A stretch of 64,000 nt of DNA from Glandiceps talaboti (lineage: Eukaryota > Hemichordata > Enteropneusta > Spengelidae): positions 18,546,592 through 18,610,591 of the forward strand of contig NC_135554.1 of NCBI RefSeq assembly GCF_964340395.1, in the 5' to 3' direction. Under the pieces are notes generated by a model. That model saw only the letters and a program-made list of their open reading frames with translations, did no database searches and had not been told where the DNA came from. The translations under genes and the position numbers were made by a program. Shown piece by piece: positions 34,639-46,805 of this stretch (positions within the stretch are counted from its first letter, which is position 1; each line of letters starts with the position of its first letter).

Positions 34639-35411
34639 CAGTTTTGATTTCGCTATGAAATAATACCATCTTGGTAATTTCGATTCAATTACAACACTCA
34701 ATTAAATTTCGAAGCTAATCCTAAGAATGTAACAATGTTGATTGAATGTTAAACTATGCCGGCACTTCATCGGAGTGGTGATTCATTCCAATCACAACCT
34801 CGCTCTTAAAGCCAAATCTGACCCCAATCTGATCACTTGGACGAAAACACAGACGACATTCATTCCTGTTCCCTTCTTAGTTTGTGTCCCATGTAAACTG
34901 TCAATCCCAGAATGGCAATACAGTAAAAGATAAAATACACAAATGCAATATATACGTAAACCAACATTTTATTCATAGATATGATCCATTGAAAGCTGAT
35001 TAAGAACACCCTAGAAATCGTAAATAGCGTACACATCATGTAAAGACTAACAATTTATTCAAAGACGTTCGAACTTATACTTTTTATATTTTGATTAATT
35101 TCTATGTATCCTTGTGTGTTTACATCTTCTAGAATGTTGAAAAATTGCCCCTAGTTCATTGCGTGACGTCATAGGACCAATTTCCCGGATGTACATTTAT
35201 CTCTTAGATTTGTCGAATTTGCGTCTCCACAAAAAAGCCTGTTTTGGTAAGGCTGATTTTAATATTGGGTTAGAATCGAGTTATAACGAAGTATTGACCA
35301 AAGCACATTTATTTATAAAGTACAGTTCACATACAATCGATCGGTTTTCTTTTCTCAACAACACAGTCGAATGGCTTGATATGTTTGTTCAAAGGAAGGA
35401 TGTACCATCTT

Positions 35412-36648
35412 CTAGTAATTTGTGTTGCACTGTTTGCAGAAGCACACACCATTTTTGCACACATAATGACTTTTCTCATCAAAGACATTGCTACATTTTT
35501 TGCAGTATTCGTTGTATATCTGACAGAAAATGAAAGAAAAACATAGTTTAATGGGGGGGGGGGTGGACAAAAGTAGATTAATTGTACAAACATAGTAGGA
35601 CAAAGTTATAACTACATTCCTACGCGGAAAAATACAAATGATGTCGAGGCCAAAAAAAGAGAACTGTTTAATTTCTGGTCAGCGTGCGCATCAGTTATTA
35701 TACAAATGCCTCATGTATGTCTTTGTGTCCGTTTGTCCAGACCATGTAGTCTGCAGATCCGCGGGAAAAATTGAATTAGGGGGAGTCACATTTAACTTCA
35801 ACACATTGAAATATGCAACTTTGCATTATTTTGTCTATGAGTGTGTTTCGCAACGATGCCGTATAATTACAACAGTGAACTCAATAATACATACCATAGA
35901 TATTCCTGTGGTCTTGTAAAAGCATGGTTTACATTGGTATTTATCCTTCGGGTCGTCAGCTTTACATTTGTGGTAGCCTCCTGGCTGTAGATGTAGCTTA
36001 CATATGGCACAGAAGCGATCGTCAGTTGCAGGCTGTCAAATAAAATGAAAAACACGAACAAAAAACATGATAATAAATTGATAGGAACACAATTATTATC
36101 ATATTGATTACTGTGTATAACTCGTCCTCAACAGTTTGTTTTTGTAAATTTATGCTTTTCGTGAAGCAGGATACCACGAACATCCTAACTGTATCCTTTT
36201 TCTCGATAAAACTGTGATATATGAACGATTGGTATAATTAAAAAAGGGGCTACTCTATTATGTTATATGGTGCACATGATCATGAATAAAAAACACACAA
36301 AGGCTATCAAACAGTTTACAAAGTCATCACTATGTTACGATCGCGAGCTTTATGATTAGTTGTTGATTTAAAGAACAACTTGTCCTGTGCATCGTGTAAA
36401 TATTTTCATTGCTATTACGTCATCAAATTGTAATTATTACTATGACACACTTGTCACCAGAAAAAGTTACAACAGTGAAAGCCAACGAATCGACTACTGC
36501 CATTGTATCGTCAGCTGTCTGCCAATCAGTCTATGGCTACAGAATGACGTCATAGCTGAGCACAAACCACCTGGTGGTCAGTTATATCTCAATATTACTT
36601 TCACGATGAATGTCGGCAAGGTTCAGATGATCAGACATCGGTCTGTGG

Positions 36649-36721
<73 letters not shown>

Positions 36722-37693
36722 GGTTGGTGTGGGGGTGGGGTGGAAGAGGGGTGGGTAGAACTCCATGCATGGATAATCGTTCAGGAGACTTCATCATGTA
36801 AACCTCGAAACCGAATGTTAACGCATCAATATGAAAGGAAAATGTAGTTACGTACAGTTGTTTATTACAGTGAACACTTTGATCTAACCACCCAAAGGAA
36901 AAAAGTTTTTTTTTTACAATTTTCATGTGTGTCCTTTCTTATACCTGAGGACAATAAACAAGGTACATCATAATACATCGCGGATCATCCCTATTAAATG
37001 CTATACTTGTATATGGCAGTTGCGACCCCTGTCCATTGGGAGGGGGAAATACTTACTGCAACTTTAATCTTATCTTTAACTTCACCTCCAATTTTTTTGA
37101 CAACGTTCATTATCGGTTCAGCTGGTTGTAGCTCAGTGAATATTGTTACTATTGGACTTTGTGCTCCTGAAAAAGAAAAAATGAAGGATTGTAAGAAGGG
37201 TAGGGACAGTATTCATTCGTGGTCTTAAAAAGGATTTTTACGGAAAGAGGAGTGTATCCAGACTCTCAAGATTAATATAACAATGATTGTTTTGAGCTAT
37301 TATCGAATCCAAATTTAAAATTACATACATTACAGGTTATGATATACGGCATTGTCAGACAAAACTCACAAAATGTACATTACATATTGGATAGCGATGA
37401 AGTTTACATTATGTCTTCTTTGCAAGGAACGAACCCTACTGCATGTAACACAGCTATGTGTTCATTTCCTACTCAATCTACATTCAGCAAGGTTACATTG
37501 ACTGTAGATTACAATGGGATATAGATTAATCCCATGGACCGTGAGGTGACAAACTCCGAAGGATTGAAACGACTCCTCTTTAGTGGTTTCGATTGAAAGA
37601 GTACATGTGGTAAATGATAATCATGAACTAACTAACGTATGGTTTCTGTTAAGTAGTCGAAAATATCAGGTTTAGCCAAGCATGACCCCTCCG

Positions 37694-37766
<73 letters not shown>

Positions 37767-37769
37767 CAT

Positions 37770-37806
<37 letters not shown>

Positions 37807-39647
37807 AAATGGATATAGGAAAAGGTATTATTATGGTGCAGTTGGTGCTATTAATAAATCTTTATTCAAGTTACTGTGAGTCTATAGACCGTCAGCTGAT
37901 TTGAGAGAAAACTTGTGAACGACGAATGGTACGGGCAGGTGACAGGTACCCAAATGATACCACTGTGTGACATAATCGATACGTAACGGGTCAACTATTT
38001 TGTTGACAACATACCTAATAAACACGATTGCTGCTAATATTCCAATCTAAAATCGTTTACGCTAAACCAACAAGCTTACACTATGCGAAAAGTCATATTT
38101 GACCATGTCTTTCCGGGGTATATCATGAGCAGGGGATGTGCCGCGAAATGTGGTGAGTATGAAACGAAGTTTTCCCTTTGCGTTAATTTAACTCCTGTAA
38201 TCTCCCCCCTTTTGGGCTGTAGACAGTCAAAAGTGGCACTGCGTCTCGTATTACCTTTGGATAGAGCTGGTGGTTAGGCGAGTGACAGGTAGGGTATTGT
38301 AAGTGTAATTGGGTAAAGGTGGATAAATTGAACTTTTCGTGTGATGAATTACAAAAAAGCAAGAATGAAATTCGCACAATTATTTTGTCAGAACTTCTTA
38401 AAATTAAATATAGACAGACTAATCTAATGTGATTCATTAACAATGCCTTGCCACAATGCACAGATGACAAATTCTATTAGCTAGATTTTTTTTTAGAAAT
38501 CTATCTTAGAGAAGCGGTGTGATGATGCAAGATTGCACGATGCATGATTAGCAAATCATTTTCTAGATTTTCTACCCCATCCCCCTTAGCATAAATACAG
38601 TTAAGATAAAATCATCATAACTTCAAACTGTAAAGTTACCTACACACAGATCAGTTTATTTACAAAGGTTATAACAAACAGGCAGCTACAGTTCAAAGTT
38701 TTTAGAATTAAGCTCCCTATCTGTTTTGGACGTCGATCTTCATCAGAATGACGAATTCCAGAGTGACGGCTGACCAGTAGGTAAATGCTAAAAAGGATGA
38801 ATTGCTTGTCAGCTATAACTTTTGTAAATCATTTGATATACCAATCTGTTGAACATATTCGGTCACACAAACAAGGTTTTATCTGATATGTGGTATCAGA
38901 ATATAGAGAACTTTATGTCATGTTAATAACCTTAATTACGTTGTTTGATGACAACTCTCAGACAATAGGCTACTTTGTGTTCACCGTACACTATCATCAA
39001 TGCCAGTAAGAGATTATTTCCATACCAACATTACCACAGCCATCTGGAAATGTGTGCTCAGAACGGCCTTTTATGGGTGAATAATTAAAAAAAAAATAAT
39101 TTTGAAAATGTCGTGAATTGAATTCTTTTGGAATATTAAGGACGGTCATTCGATGTGTTCTTTACAGACTGTTATGATCATTGGGTAGGATTCAGTCAGT
39201 ATTCATGGAATAGGTTGCATACATGTACAGATGCTGATGAAAGACTTACTTATTTAGTCAACGAAAACCCCATATTGTTTTCAAATTATCTAAATGAACG
39301 GAATTCGTTCACAAATGGATTGAGTGATGGAAATATGAAGTTGTCATCGGTCGACTAATCAAAGATGTTGGGGAACACTTATCCAACGTTTCATGAATGA
39401 ACAGCCCGATTTTGGTTTTCAAGGTGGAAACCGCCAGGGTGGTCGCGCTGTTCTGATTTCATGATCTGCAATTTATACTACAAACAAGACTTAAATATCA
39501 ACGTATTGCTACTAGTAAACATAAAGTACAAAATGTCATACGTATACGATCGTAAAAATATAAACTTTCTACAGATACCTGACAGTTGGAAACGTCTCTG
39601 TTCTCAAATACTGGTCGACACTGACTCGAAAGGTATATAGACAAATG
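35412..39647 (-). CDS. Array copy 4: double zinc-module protein
   Basis: The exons 37166-37057 (hydrophobic exon), 36032-35895 (module 1) and 35519-35412 (module 2, TAG stop 35414-35412) encode the same protein sequence as copy 3. The tentative upstream helix exon (39647-39579) has a deletion of several bases and a stop in the frame used by copies 1 and 6, and the possible ATG-T start exon of copies 2 and 3 is mutated to ACG. So either the start of this copy lies elsewhere or the 5' part is broken while the zinc modules are intact. Poly(A) signal (minus) 34973-34968. Confidence 0.6.
37694..37801. repeat. (AC)n / (ACGC)n microsatellite
   Basis: AC run, then CACG units, then AC run again. The copy 3 counterpart (31736-31770) is a short pure AC run, so this tract expanded in copy 4. 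Confidence 0.95.
38083..39358 (+). CDS. Nested plus-strand two-exon ORF (doubtful)
   Basis: Exon 38083-38152 ([23 protein letters not shown] then AKC) ends at gtgagt in phase 1. Exon 39168-39358 follows acceptor tttacag in matching phase and reads [20 protein letters not shown]... to TAA, for about 85 aa in total. It is antisense to the copy 4 intron. In copies 2 and 3 the second exon is frameshifted and in copy 5 its acceptor is lost, so either copy 4 alone keeps it or it is fortuitous. No family recognised. Confidence 0.2.
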
Positions 39648-40067
39648 CTGATCACGAAATAAAGACTTCTGTGTACATAATCTGATAAAATATTATCTGT
39701 TTATGCAAAATACAAGTAAACTCTCTTACCCAATCATTCTGCATACGTAATTTAGGGTGATAACAGTTAATGTAATGACTATAGACAATAACGTATTGTT
39801 ACACCCAGTACCAGGACAACGGTAGGTTGACTGAACATTAGACATCGTGGTATAGTTAAATGCAGTGTCTATTAACCAATGATAAGTATACAATTAAACT
39901 ATTAAAATACGTTTCATTTGTGATTTCAACGTCAGATAGATTTTTCACGAAAGAGACTTACACGTAATGTTATTTCTTTTAATTGCATTGTTGATTATAT
40001 TGAAATAGTCAATGTTATATCACTAAATAAACCTGTATACATTGCATTCTAGTATTCGTCTCCTTTG

Positions 40068-40438
40068 TCCAGAGTAGTCGAGCCTAGTCCAGTCTAGTCT
40101 AGTCTTTGCTAGTCTAATCTCGTCTGGGCTAGTGCAGTACAGTCTAGTTTAGTTTAGTCTAGTCTAGTCTAGTCTAGTCTAGTCTAGTCTAGTCTACTCT
40201 AGTCTAGTCTAGTCCAGACTGGTCTATTCAAGTGTAGTGTAGTGTAGTGTAGTGTAGTGCAGTGCAATGGAATGCAGTGCAGTGTAGTGTAGTGTAGTGT
40301 AGTGTAGTGTAGTGCAGTGCAGTCTATTCTATTCTTAGACTAGTATAGTGTAGTGTAGTGTGGTGTGGAGTGGAGCGCAGTCTAGTCTAGTGTTACAGCA
40401 GTGCAGTGTAGTGTATGTGTGTAGTATAGTGTTGTAGT
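40068..40438. repeat. Pentanucleotide satellite, copy 4 flank
   Basis: tctag and tgtag blocks, shorter than in the copy 2 and 3 flanks and lacking the long ttgta block. Confidence 0.9.
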
Positions 40439-41225
40439 TTCGATTTCGCTATGAAATAATACCATTTTAGTAATTTCGATTCAATTAAAAAGTAAATTGA
40501 ACTTCGAAGCTAATCCTAAGAATGTAACAAAATTTGTGAAATAAATATCGTGTTGATTGAATGCGTAACTATGCCGGCACTTCATTGAAGTGGTGATTCA
40601 TTTCAATCACAACCTCTTAAAGCCAAATTTGACCCCAATCTGATCACTTGGACGAAAACACAGACGACATTCATTCCTGTACTCTTCTTAGTTTGTGCCC
40701 CATGTAAACTGTCAATCCCAGAATGACAATACAGTAAAAGATAAAATACACAAATGCAATACATACGTAAACCAATATTTTATTCATAGATATGAGTCAT
40801 TGAAAGCTGATTAAGAACACCCTAGAAATGGTAAATAGCGTACACATCATGTAAAGATTAACAATTTATTCAAAGACGTTCGAACTTATACTTTTTATAT
40901 TTTGATTAATTTCTATATATCCTTGTGTGTTTACATCTTCTAGAATGTTGAGAAATTGCCCCAAGTTCATTGCGTGACGTCATAGACCAATATCCCGGAT
41001 GTACATTTATCTGTTAGATTTGTTGAACTTGCGTCTCCACAAAAAAGCCTGTTTTGGTAAGGATGATTTTTATATTGGGTTAGAATCGAGTTATAATGAA
41101 GTATTGACCAAAGCATTTATAAAGTACAGTTCACATACATGTACAATCGATCGGGTTTCTTTTCTCGTCAGCCTAGTCGAATGTCTTAATATGTTTGTTT
41201 GTTAAAAGGAAGTTTGTACCATCTT

Positions 41226-43458
41226 CTAGTAATTTGGGTTGCACTGTTTGCAGTAGCACACTCCATTTTTGCAGTCATAATTACTTTTCTCATAAAAAAT
41301 ATTGTTACGTTTTTGCAGTATTCGTTGTATATCTAAAAGAAAATGAAAGAACAACGAATCATAATTTGATGAGGGTGGGGGGGGGGGAGTCAAAAAATTG
41401 ATTTTCAATTAACCAATATCGTCGGCCGTACCTATAATAATTACAGTGCTACGATGAAAAGTACAAATGCCTACATATTAAGACCAAAAAGACGAATTGT
41501 TTCTGACCAGCGCAGGTATCACTTCAATATCCCCACGTCAGTGTTTTGTATGTGTTTGTCCAGCCCTTGCGCATAGTCTGCAGATCCGGGGGAACCACAA
41601 AACTAACCCTCCCTACTTCAGTGAACTGCAAATCCATTTATCGTATTAAAAAAGTTTTATAGCTGACGGCTTCTGAGCCACATTGCAGTTTTTTAGAAAG
41701 ACGTGTGATGATTAGTAGGCCTTCAGCATAAATACAGTTAAGATAAAATCATCATCACTTCAATCTGTAAAGTGTTAGATAAAGACTATTACCCACACAG
41801 ATTAGTGATTTACAAAGGTGTAATGACAAAGTATTAGCTGCAGTTCAAAGTTTTTACATTTGAGCTCCCGATCTGTTCGGTCGACGATCCTCATCAGAAT
41901 GACAAATTCCATAGTGACAGCTGACCAGGAGGTAAATGCTAAAAACGTTGAAATGCTTGTGTGTTATCACTTTTGTAAATCATTTGATCTACCAAGCTGA
42001 TGGACAGTTTTGGTCACGCAAACCAGGTTTTATCTGATGTGTGGTATCAGAATAGACAACTTTATGTCATGTTAACAACCTTAATTACGCTGTTTGATGA
42101 CAACTGGCAGACAGTACGCTGTATAAACTATTTTTTGTGTTTGTAGGATCAACCTGCTGTATAGTAGTAGCACCAACACACGTTACACATACCAAACTTA
42201 TTGTAACGTCTCTAGCGTCCCGCCACGTTACCAATCCTGATTAATTAGACATTATTTATCGCTATAACTGATATTGGTGACCTAGTACCAGGACATCTCC
42301 AGGTTATCTCCGTGTTAGGTGTACCGATATAGCAAAGATTACAACATATTTGTGTTGAAAAGCCATTACGGCGATACTGTTGTTGATATGATAGCAATAA
42401 TTTGATTCCTTGGATGTCGTACTGATATTTTATCAAATTAATACCAATAAGACATCATTCTATATTCTACCATTATCACCTTTATCTAGAGATGTGTTAT
42501 CAGAACGGTGTTTTATGGGTGGATAATTGAAATGGTTTCGAAAGTGCCATGAATTGGATTCCCTTGGAATGTTAGGGACGGTTTATGGGCTGTACTTTTG
42601 CATCTATCACTGTGTTCTTTATAAAATATTATGATCATTGAGTAGGATTCAGTATTCATCGAATAGGTTGCATACATATGGTAATGCAAAACTTACTTAG
42701 CCAACGAAAACCCCATATTGTTCTCTTCAAATTATCTAAGTAAACGGGATCCTTTCACAAATGGATTGAATGTGTGGAAATGTGAAGTTGTAATCAATCG
42801 ACTAATCATAGACACTTATCCAACGTGTTTGAATTGACAGCTTGTTTTGGACTTTCAACGTGGAAACCGCCAAGGTGGTCGCACTGTGCTGATTTTATGC
42901 AATTTTTTTTTTCAAAAGTCAACTTTTATTTATATCCCTTTGAAAGAATATATACATCGTGTAGCTCACAAAGCATTAGTAAACTCTTTCAACATTTTGT
43001 TCTTCTTATTATAATTGATATCAAATATTTCTTCTCTTACTATTTGTTCAATATCTCTTCTTCCACAATTGTCGCTTTATACACGGCAAAAGTCGCCACC
43101 ATCAAGATTAAATTAAATACATCAAAAGTCTTACAATATATTCTGTATCCATACACAATGTGCTTCCACAGTAGCCGTACGTTCATTCTATACAATTGAT
43201 TGATTATATTTATACATTTTCTCCAGAACTGCTTTACAACTTTACATTCATAAAGAAACTGTTTACTGTCTTCAATATTTTTACAAATCTGATGATCTGC
43301 AATTTATACTACAAACAAAACCTAAATATCTGCATATTGTTAAAAGTAAACGTAAAATACTTAAGTGTACTACGGTAGTAAAAATATAAACCTTATACAG
43401 ATACCTAACAGGTTCATCAGGAAACCCTGGTCGACACTGACACAGTAGGTTGCAAATA
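41226..43458 (-). pseudogene. Array copy 5: degraded zinc-module gene
   Basis: The module 2 exon (41332-41226) is 107 nt instead of 108: one base is missing near the first CxxC, which shifts the frame. The downstream part still reads NGVCYCKQCNPNY but His and one Cys region are changed (KSNYDC). Module 1 and the hydrophobic exon are absent from the expected interval (41.4-43.4 kb). The helix exon relic (43458-43405) has a deletion. A LINE fragment is inserted at 42904-43289. Poly(A) signal remains (40784-40779, minus). Confidence 0.75.
42904..43289 (-). mobile_element. 5'-truncated LINE 3' end with poly(A) (left arm)
   Basis: Minus-strand copy of the insertion seen at 63029-63414: C-terminal LINE polyprotein segment, short 3' UTR with ataaa, and a T-run at 42904 marking the poly(A) tail. 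The flanking duplication is partly kept (atgcaat on the left, tgatgatctgcaat on the right). Copy 1 shows the empty site near 20700-20725. Confidence 0.8.
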
Positions 43459-44246
43459 CTGATCACGATATAAACACTTCTTTGTAAATAATCTGATAAG
43501 ATATTTTATTTATACGATGCTATATTCAATGTTAAACCCTTGCCCAACTATTCTGGAAATATGTGATTTAGGGTGATAAAAGTTCATGTAAATTCTTAAG
43601 GACAATGACATATTGTCATACGTAGGACAGGGCAACGGTAGGTGATTGGACATGTCATGGAAACATTGCAGTAAAATTAAATGCAGTGTTTTAATGTATT
43701 GATCAATAATAACTGTACATAAACTGATAAAAATATATTTCATTAATGTCAACCCGATGTACCGTTTTCCGAAACAAAACCTGCACATGTTATTTCCTTT
43801 AATTCCATTTTTGTTTGTATTGAAATGGTCAATAGATATCAAATAAAGTTTCAATACCCGGATTCTCCATCATGACCAGTAACTGAAGTCAGCTTTACCG
43901 GACCAGTGCTAGAATAGAAGGATCAGGACCACACCAAGATTCACCATAACTTGAAACTTTATTTCATCGCTGTAGGCTCCAATTTCAGCCTCACGGTTGA
44001 ACTCCAGCACATGAACGCCCAGGTCCCTGTCTCTAGCCAAGCTTGAAGGCGACCTCCCTCAATTTTACAAAACAAATTTACAGGAAAACGGGGGATGACT
44101 TTGTCTAAACATGACTACATGTAAATTACAAGCAATGGTAGTCCGTGAATTTGAAACAAAGGGAAGCCCTAGGGACAATTGTTTTCCAGACACACTATTT
44201 TTTGAAATACTAAACTTGTAGATTTATGACAGATCGCTAAATAATA

Positions 44247-44452
<206 letters not shown>

Positions 44453-44465
44453 TCTAGTACTGTTG

Positions 44466-44968
44466 TTTTGTCTAGTTTTAATAGTCGAGCCTAGTCGAGT
44501 CGAGTCTAGTCTAGTCTAGTGTTGTGTAGTGTGTAGTCTAGTCTAGTCTAGTTTTGGCTAGTCTAGTCTAGTCTAGTCTTGGCTAGTCTAGTATAGTCTA
44601 GTCTAGTCTAGTTTAGTCCAGTCTAGCCTGGTCTAGTCTTGTATTATCTAGTCTAGTCTAGTCTAGTCTAGTCTAGTCTAGTCTTTTCTCTTTTTGTTAT
44701 GTCTTGTCTTGTCTTGTCTTGTCTTGTCTTGTCTTGTCTTGCTAGTGTTGTGTAGTGTGTAGTCTAGTCTAGTCTAGACTAGTTTAGTCTAGTCTAGTCT
44801 AGTCTAGTTTTGGCTAGTCTAGTCTAGTCTAGTCTTGGCTAGTCTAGTCTAGTCTAGTCTAGTCTAGTTTAGTCCAGTCTAGCCTGGTCTAGTCTTGTAT
44901 AATCTAGTCTAGTCTAGTCTAGTCTTTTCTCTTTTTGTCTTGTCTTGTCTTGTCTTGTCTTGTCTTGT
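44466..44968. repeat. Pentanucleotide satellite, copy 5 flank
   Basis: ctagt blocks with interspersed cttgt blocks. A unit of about 250 bp, including tttggctag and tctctttttg, is itself present twice (about 44515-44690 and 44755-44940). Confidence 0.9.
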
Positions 44969-45714
44969 AGTTTTGATTTCGCTTTGAAATAATACCCCCG
45001 TGTTACAAGCTTATATCTGATAATTTCATCTTTCTTTATTTTACAAAATTTTAAACTCAACTACTCGATTGAATTACCACGGTCAAAGCTAATCCTAAGA
45101 ATTTGACACTAGCAAAATAGACAAGTTTTGATTTAAATTGAGTTAACTCATTGTGTTAGTAAGTGGGTAGTTAACTGGAATCGTCACTCATTTAAAATTC
45201 ACCCTCTGTTAAGGTATTGGTGACACATCTTCACTGTTGTCCCGATAATCATGACCCCCTGAAGACAAATCTGACCACAAACACCACGTATACTATTATG
45301 AATTACTTTAATGAGATAAATTCATTATGTAAAGACAATGCAATCTTTTTAATAATTACACGGGGATGTCACGGTATGATTCTGGATATTTCGCCAATTG
45401 TGAGGAGATTATCATATGTACGTGATGGCAAGAATATTCTATTTTATAGAGGTATGTAAAATGACAAAGTGTGATGATCAAGTTCGTTGTAAGTAAATGT
45501 AAAACTATCCAATATCATAATATACTTGCAGATATATGTTCCAAATGGTTGTTTATAAAATCAAGATATTCATGCTAAGCTTACGTAGTGGTCACTGAAA
45601 AAACTGGGTGGGGGTGGGGGTGATTTGTACACCACTCTGATTAAATGACTCAAGCCAAAATCCCCCCCCCCCCGTAAAGAGCCCATTTTCTGAAGTTTCT
45701 TCCTTCAAATTAAA

Positions 45715-46215
45715 CTTAACGCCCTAATTGGGGCACAAACTGAGATGGGTATGGAAATGAATTGCTTTTGTTGAAGTTATCTGATCATGCTTGACCAGTC
45801 GAACCTGATCACATTCAAACCTGACAAAAAGTTACAAATGTATATGAATCACCGTCTAGCAAGAGACAGACAGACACATACAACAGTTGTATCGATCCGT
45901 TCTGACGTTTGTTCCAGCACAGCTTTAATGTTTTATTCTCTTGTCCCGTGTCAGTGTTCAGCACCGGATTCCTCTGACATAATCCATGACTGTGAAGCAA
46001 CTTCAATTAAGTTTACATTCATTGTTGCAGAAAGATGTCTTTGATTTCCATGAAGGCTTTTTGCATTATACATTGAGAAAGACATCATTAATATCAAACT
46101 TCACATTAATTTTGCGATTACCAATTTGTTTCTCTAATCCCAACCATTTACGTTCATGTCATGGATTTAAATTTAAATTCATGGCAATAAAGATAGTGTA
46201 ATATTGCTATATATA
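45715..46215. repeat. Internal inversion relative to other units
   Basis: This segment matches 51880-52480 (copy 7 flank) in reverse orientation while its flanks on both sides match in forward orientation. The right arm of the giant inverted repeat has the same inversion, so it predates the arm duplication. Confidence 0.8.
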
Positions 46216-46714
46216 CTGTGGGGGGGGGGGTCATTTAGGGGAATATCAATGGACATCGCAGGTGGCACAAAAGTATTACATGTGAACCAACATTTATTCA
46301 TTGATCCGTTGAAAGGTGATTAAGAACACCCTAGAAATGGTAAATAGTGTACACATCATTTAAAGACTAACAACTTATTCAAAAACGTTCGAACTGATAT
46401 CTTTTATATTTTGATTAATTTCTGTACATCCTTGTTTATTTGCTCCTTCTGGAATATTGACAAATTTTTGATTTTCCAGCTTTTGCCCCGAGTTCAATGT
46501 GTGACGTCATAGGACCGATTTCCCGGATGTCAATGTATCTGTTAGCGTCTCCACAAAAATCTGTTTTCGTGAGGTTGATTATTATATTGCATTTGGTTGT
46601 AATTGAGTTATACCGAAGTATTGACAATAGTACTTGGTTTATTGATAAAGTACAGTTCACAAACGACCAATCGGGTTTCTTTTCTCAACAGCACTAATTA
46701 ATTTTTTGTTAAGT

Positions 46715-46790
46715 TTGTTTGTTTGTTTGTTTGTTTGTTTGTTTTGTTTGTTTGTTTGTATGTATGTATGTTTGTTTGTTTGTTAAAGGA
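46715..46790. repeat. (GTTT)n microsatellite
   Basis: Tetramer run next to the module 2 exon of copy 6; the right-arm counterpart is (AAAC)n at 59717-59806. A related run lies at 52977-53020 in copy 7. Confidence 0.95.
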
Positions 46791-46805
46791 AGGTTGTACC
46801 ATCTT

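Larger units (their letters stand above)
26880..37500. repeat. Recent ~6-kb tandem duplication (26.88-31.55 kb = 32.88-37.50 kb)
   Basis: The segment 26880-31550 reappears at 32880-37500, shifted by 5.95-6.0 kb. Only isolated substitutions, a 2-bp indel and microsatellite length changes were seen. On both sides the homology continues at lower identity (about 95-98%). ORF shadows across it are letter-identical in the two copies. This is either a very recent unequal exchange or an assembly duplication. Confidence 0.85.

Noticed and set aside
45217-45459. ORF shared with 61239-61481 and partly 21754-21963
   Set aside because: The sharing follows from segmental duplication; substitutions show no codon pattern and there is no start or splice support.
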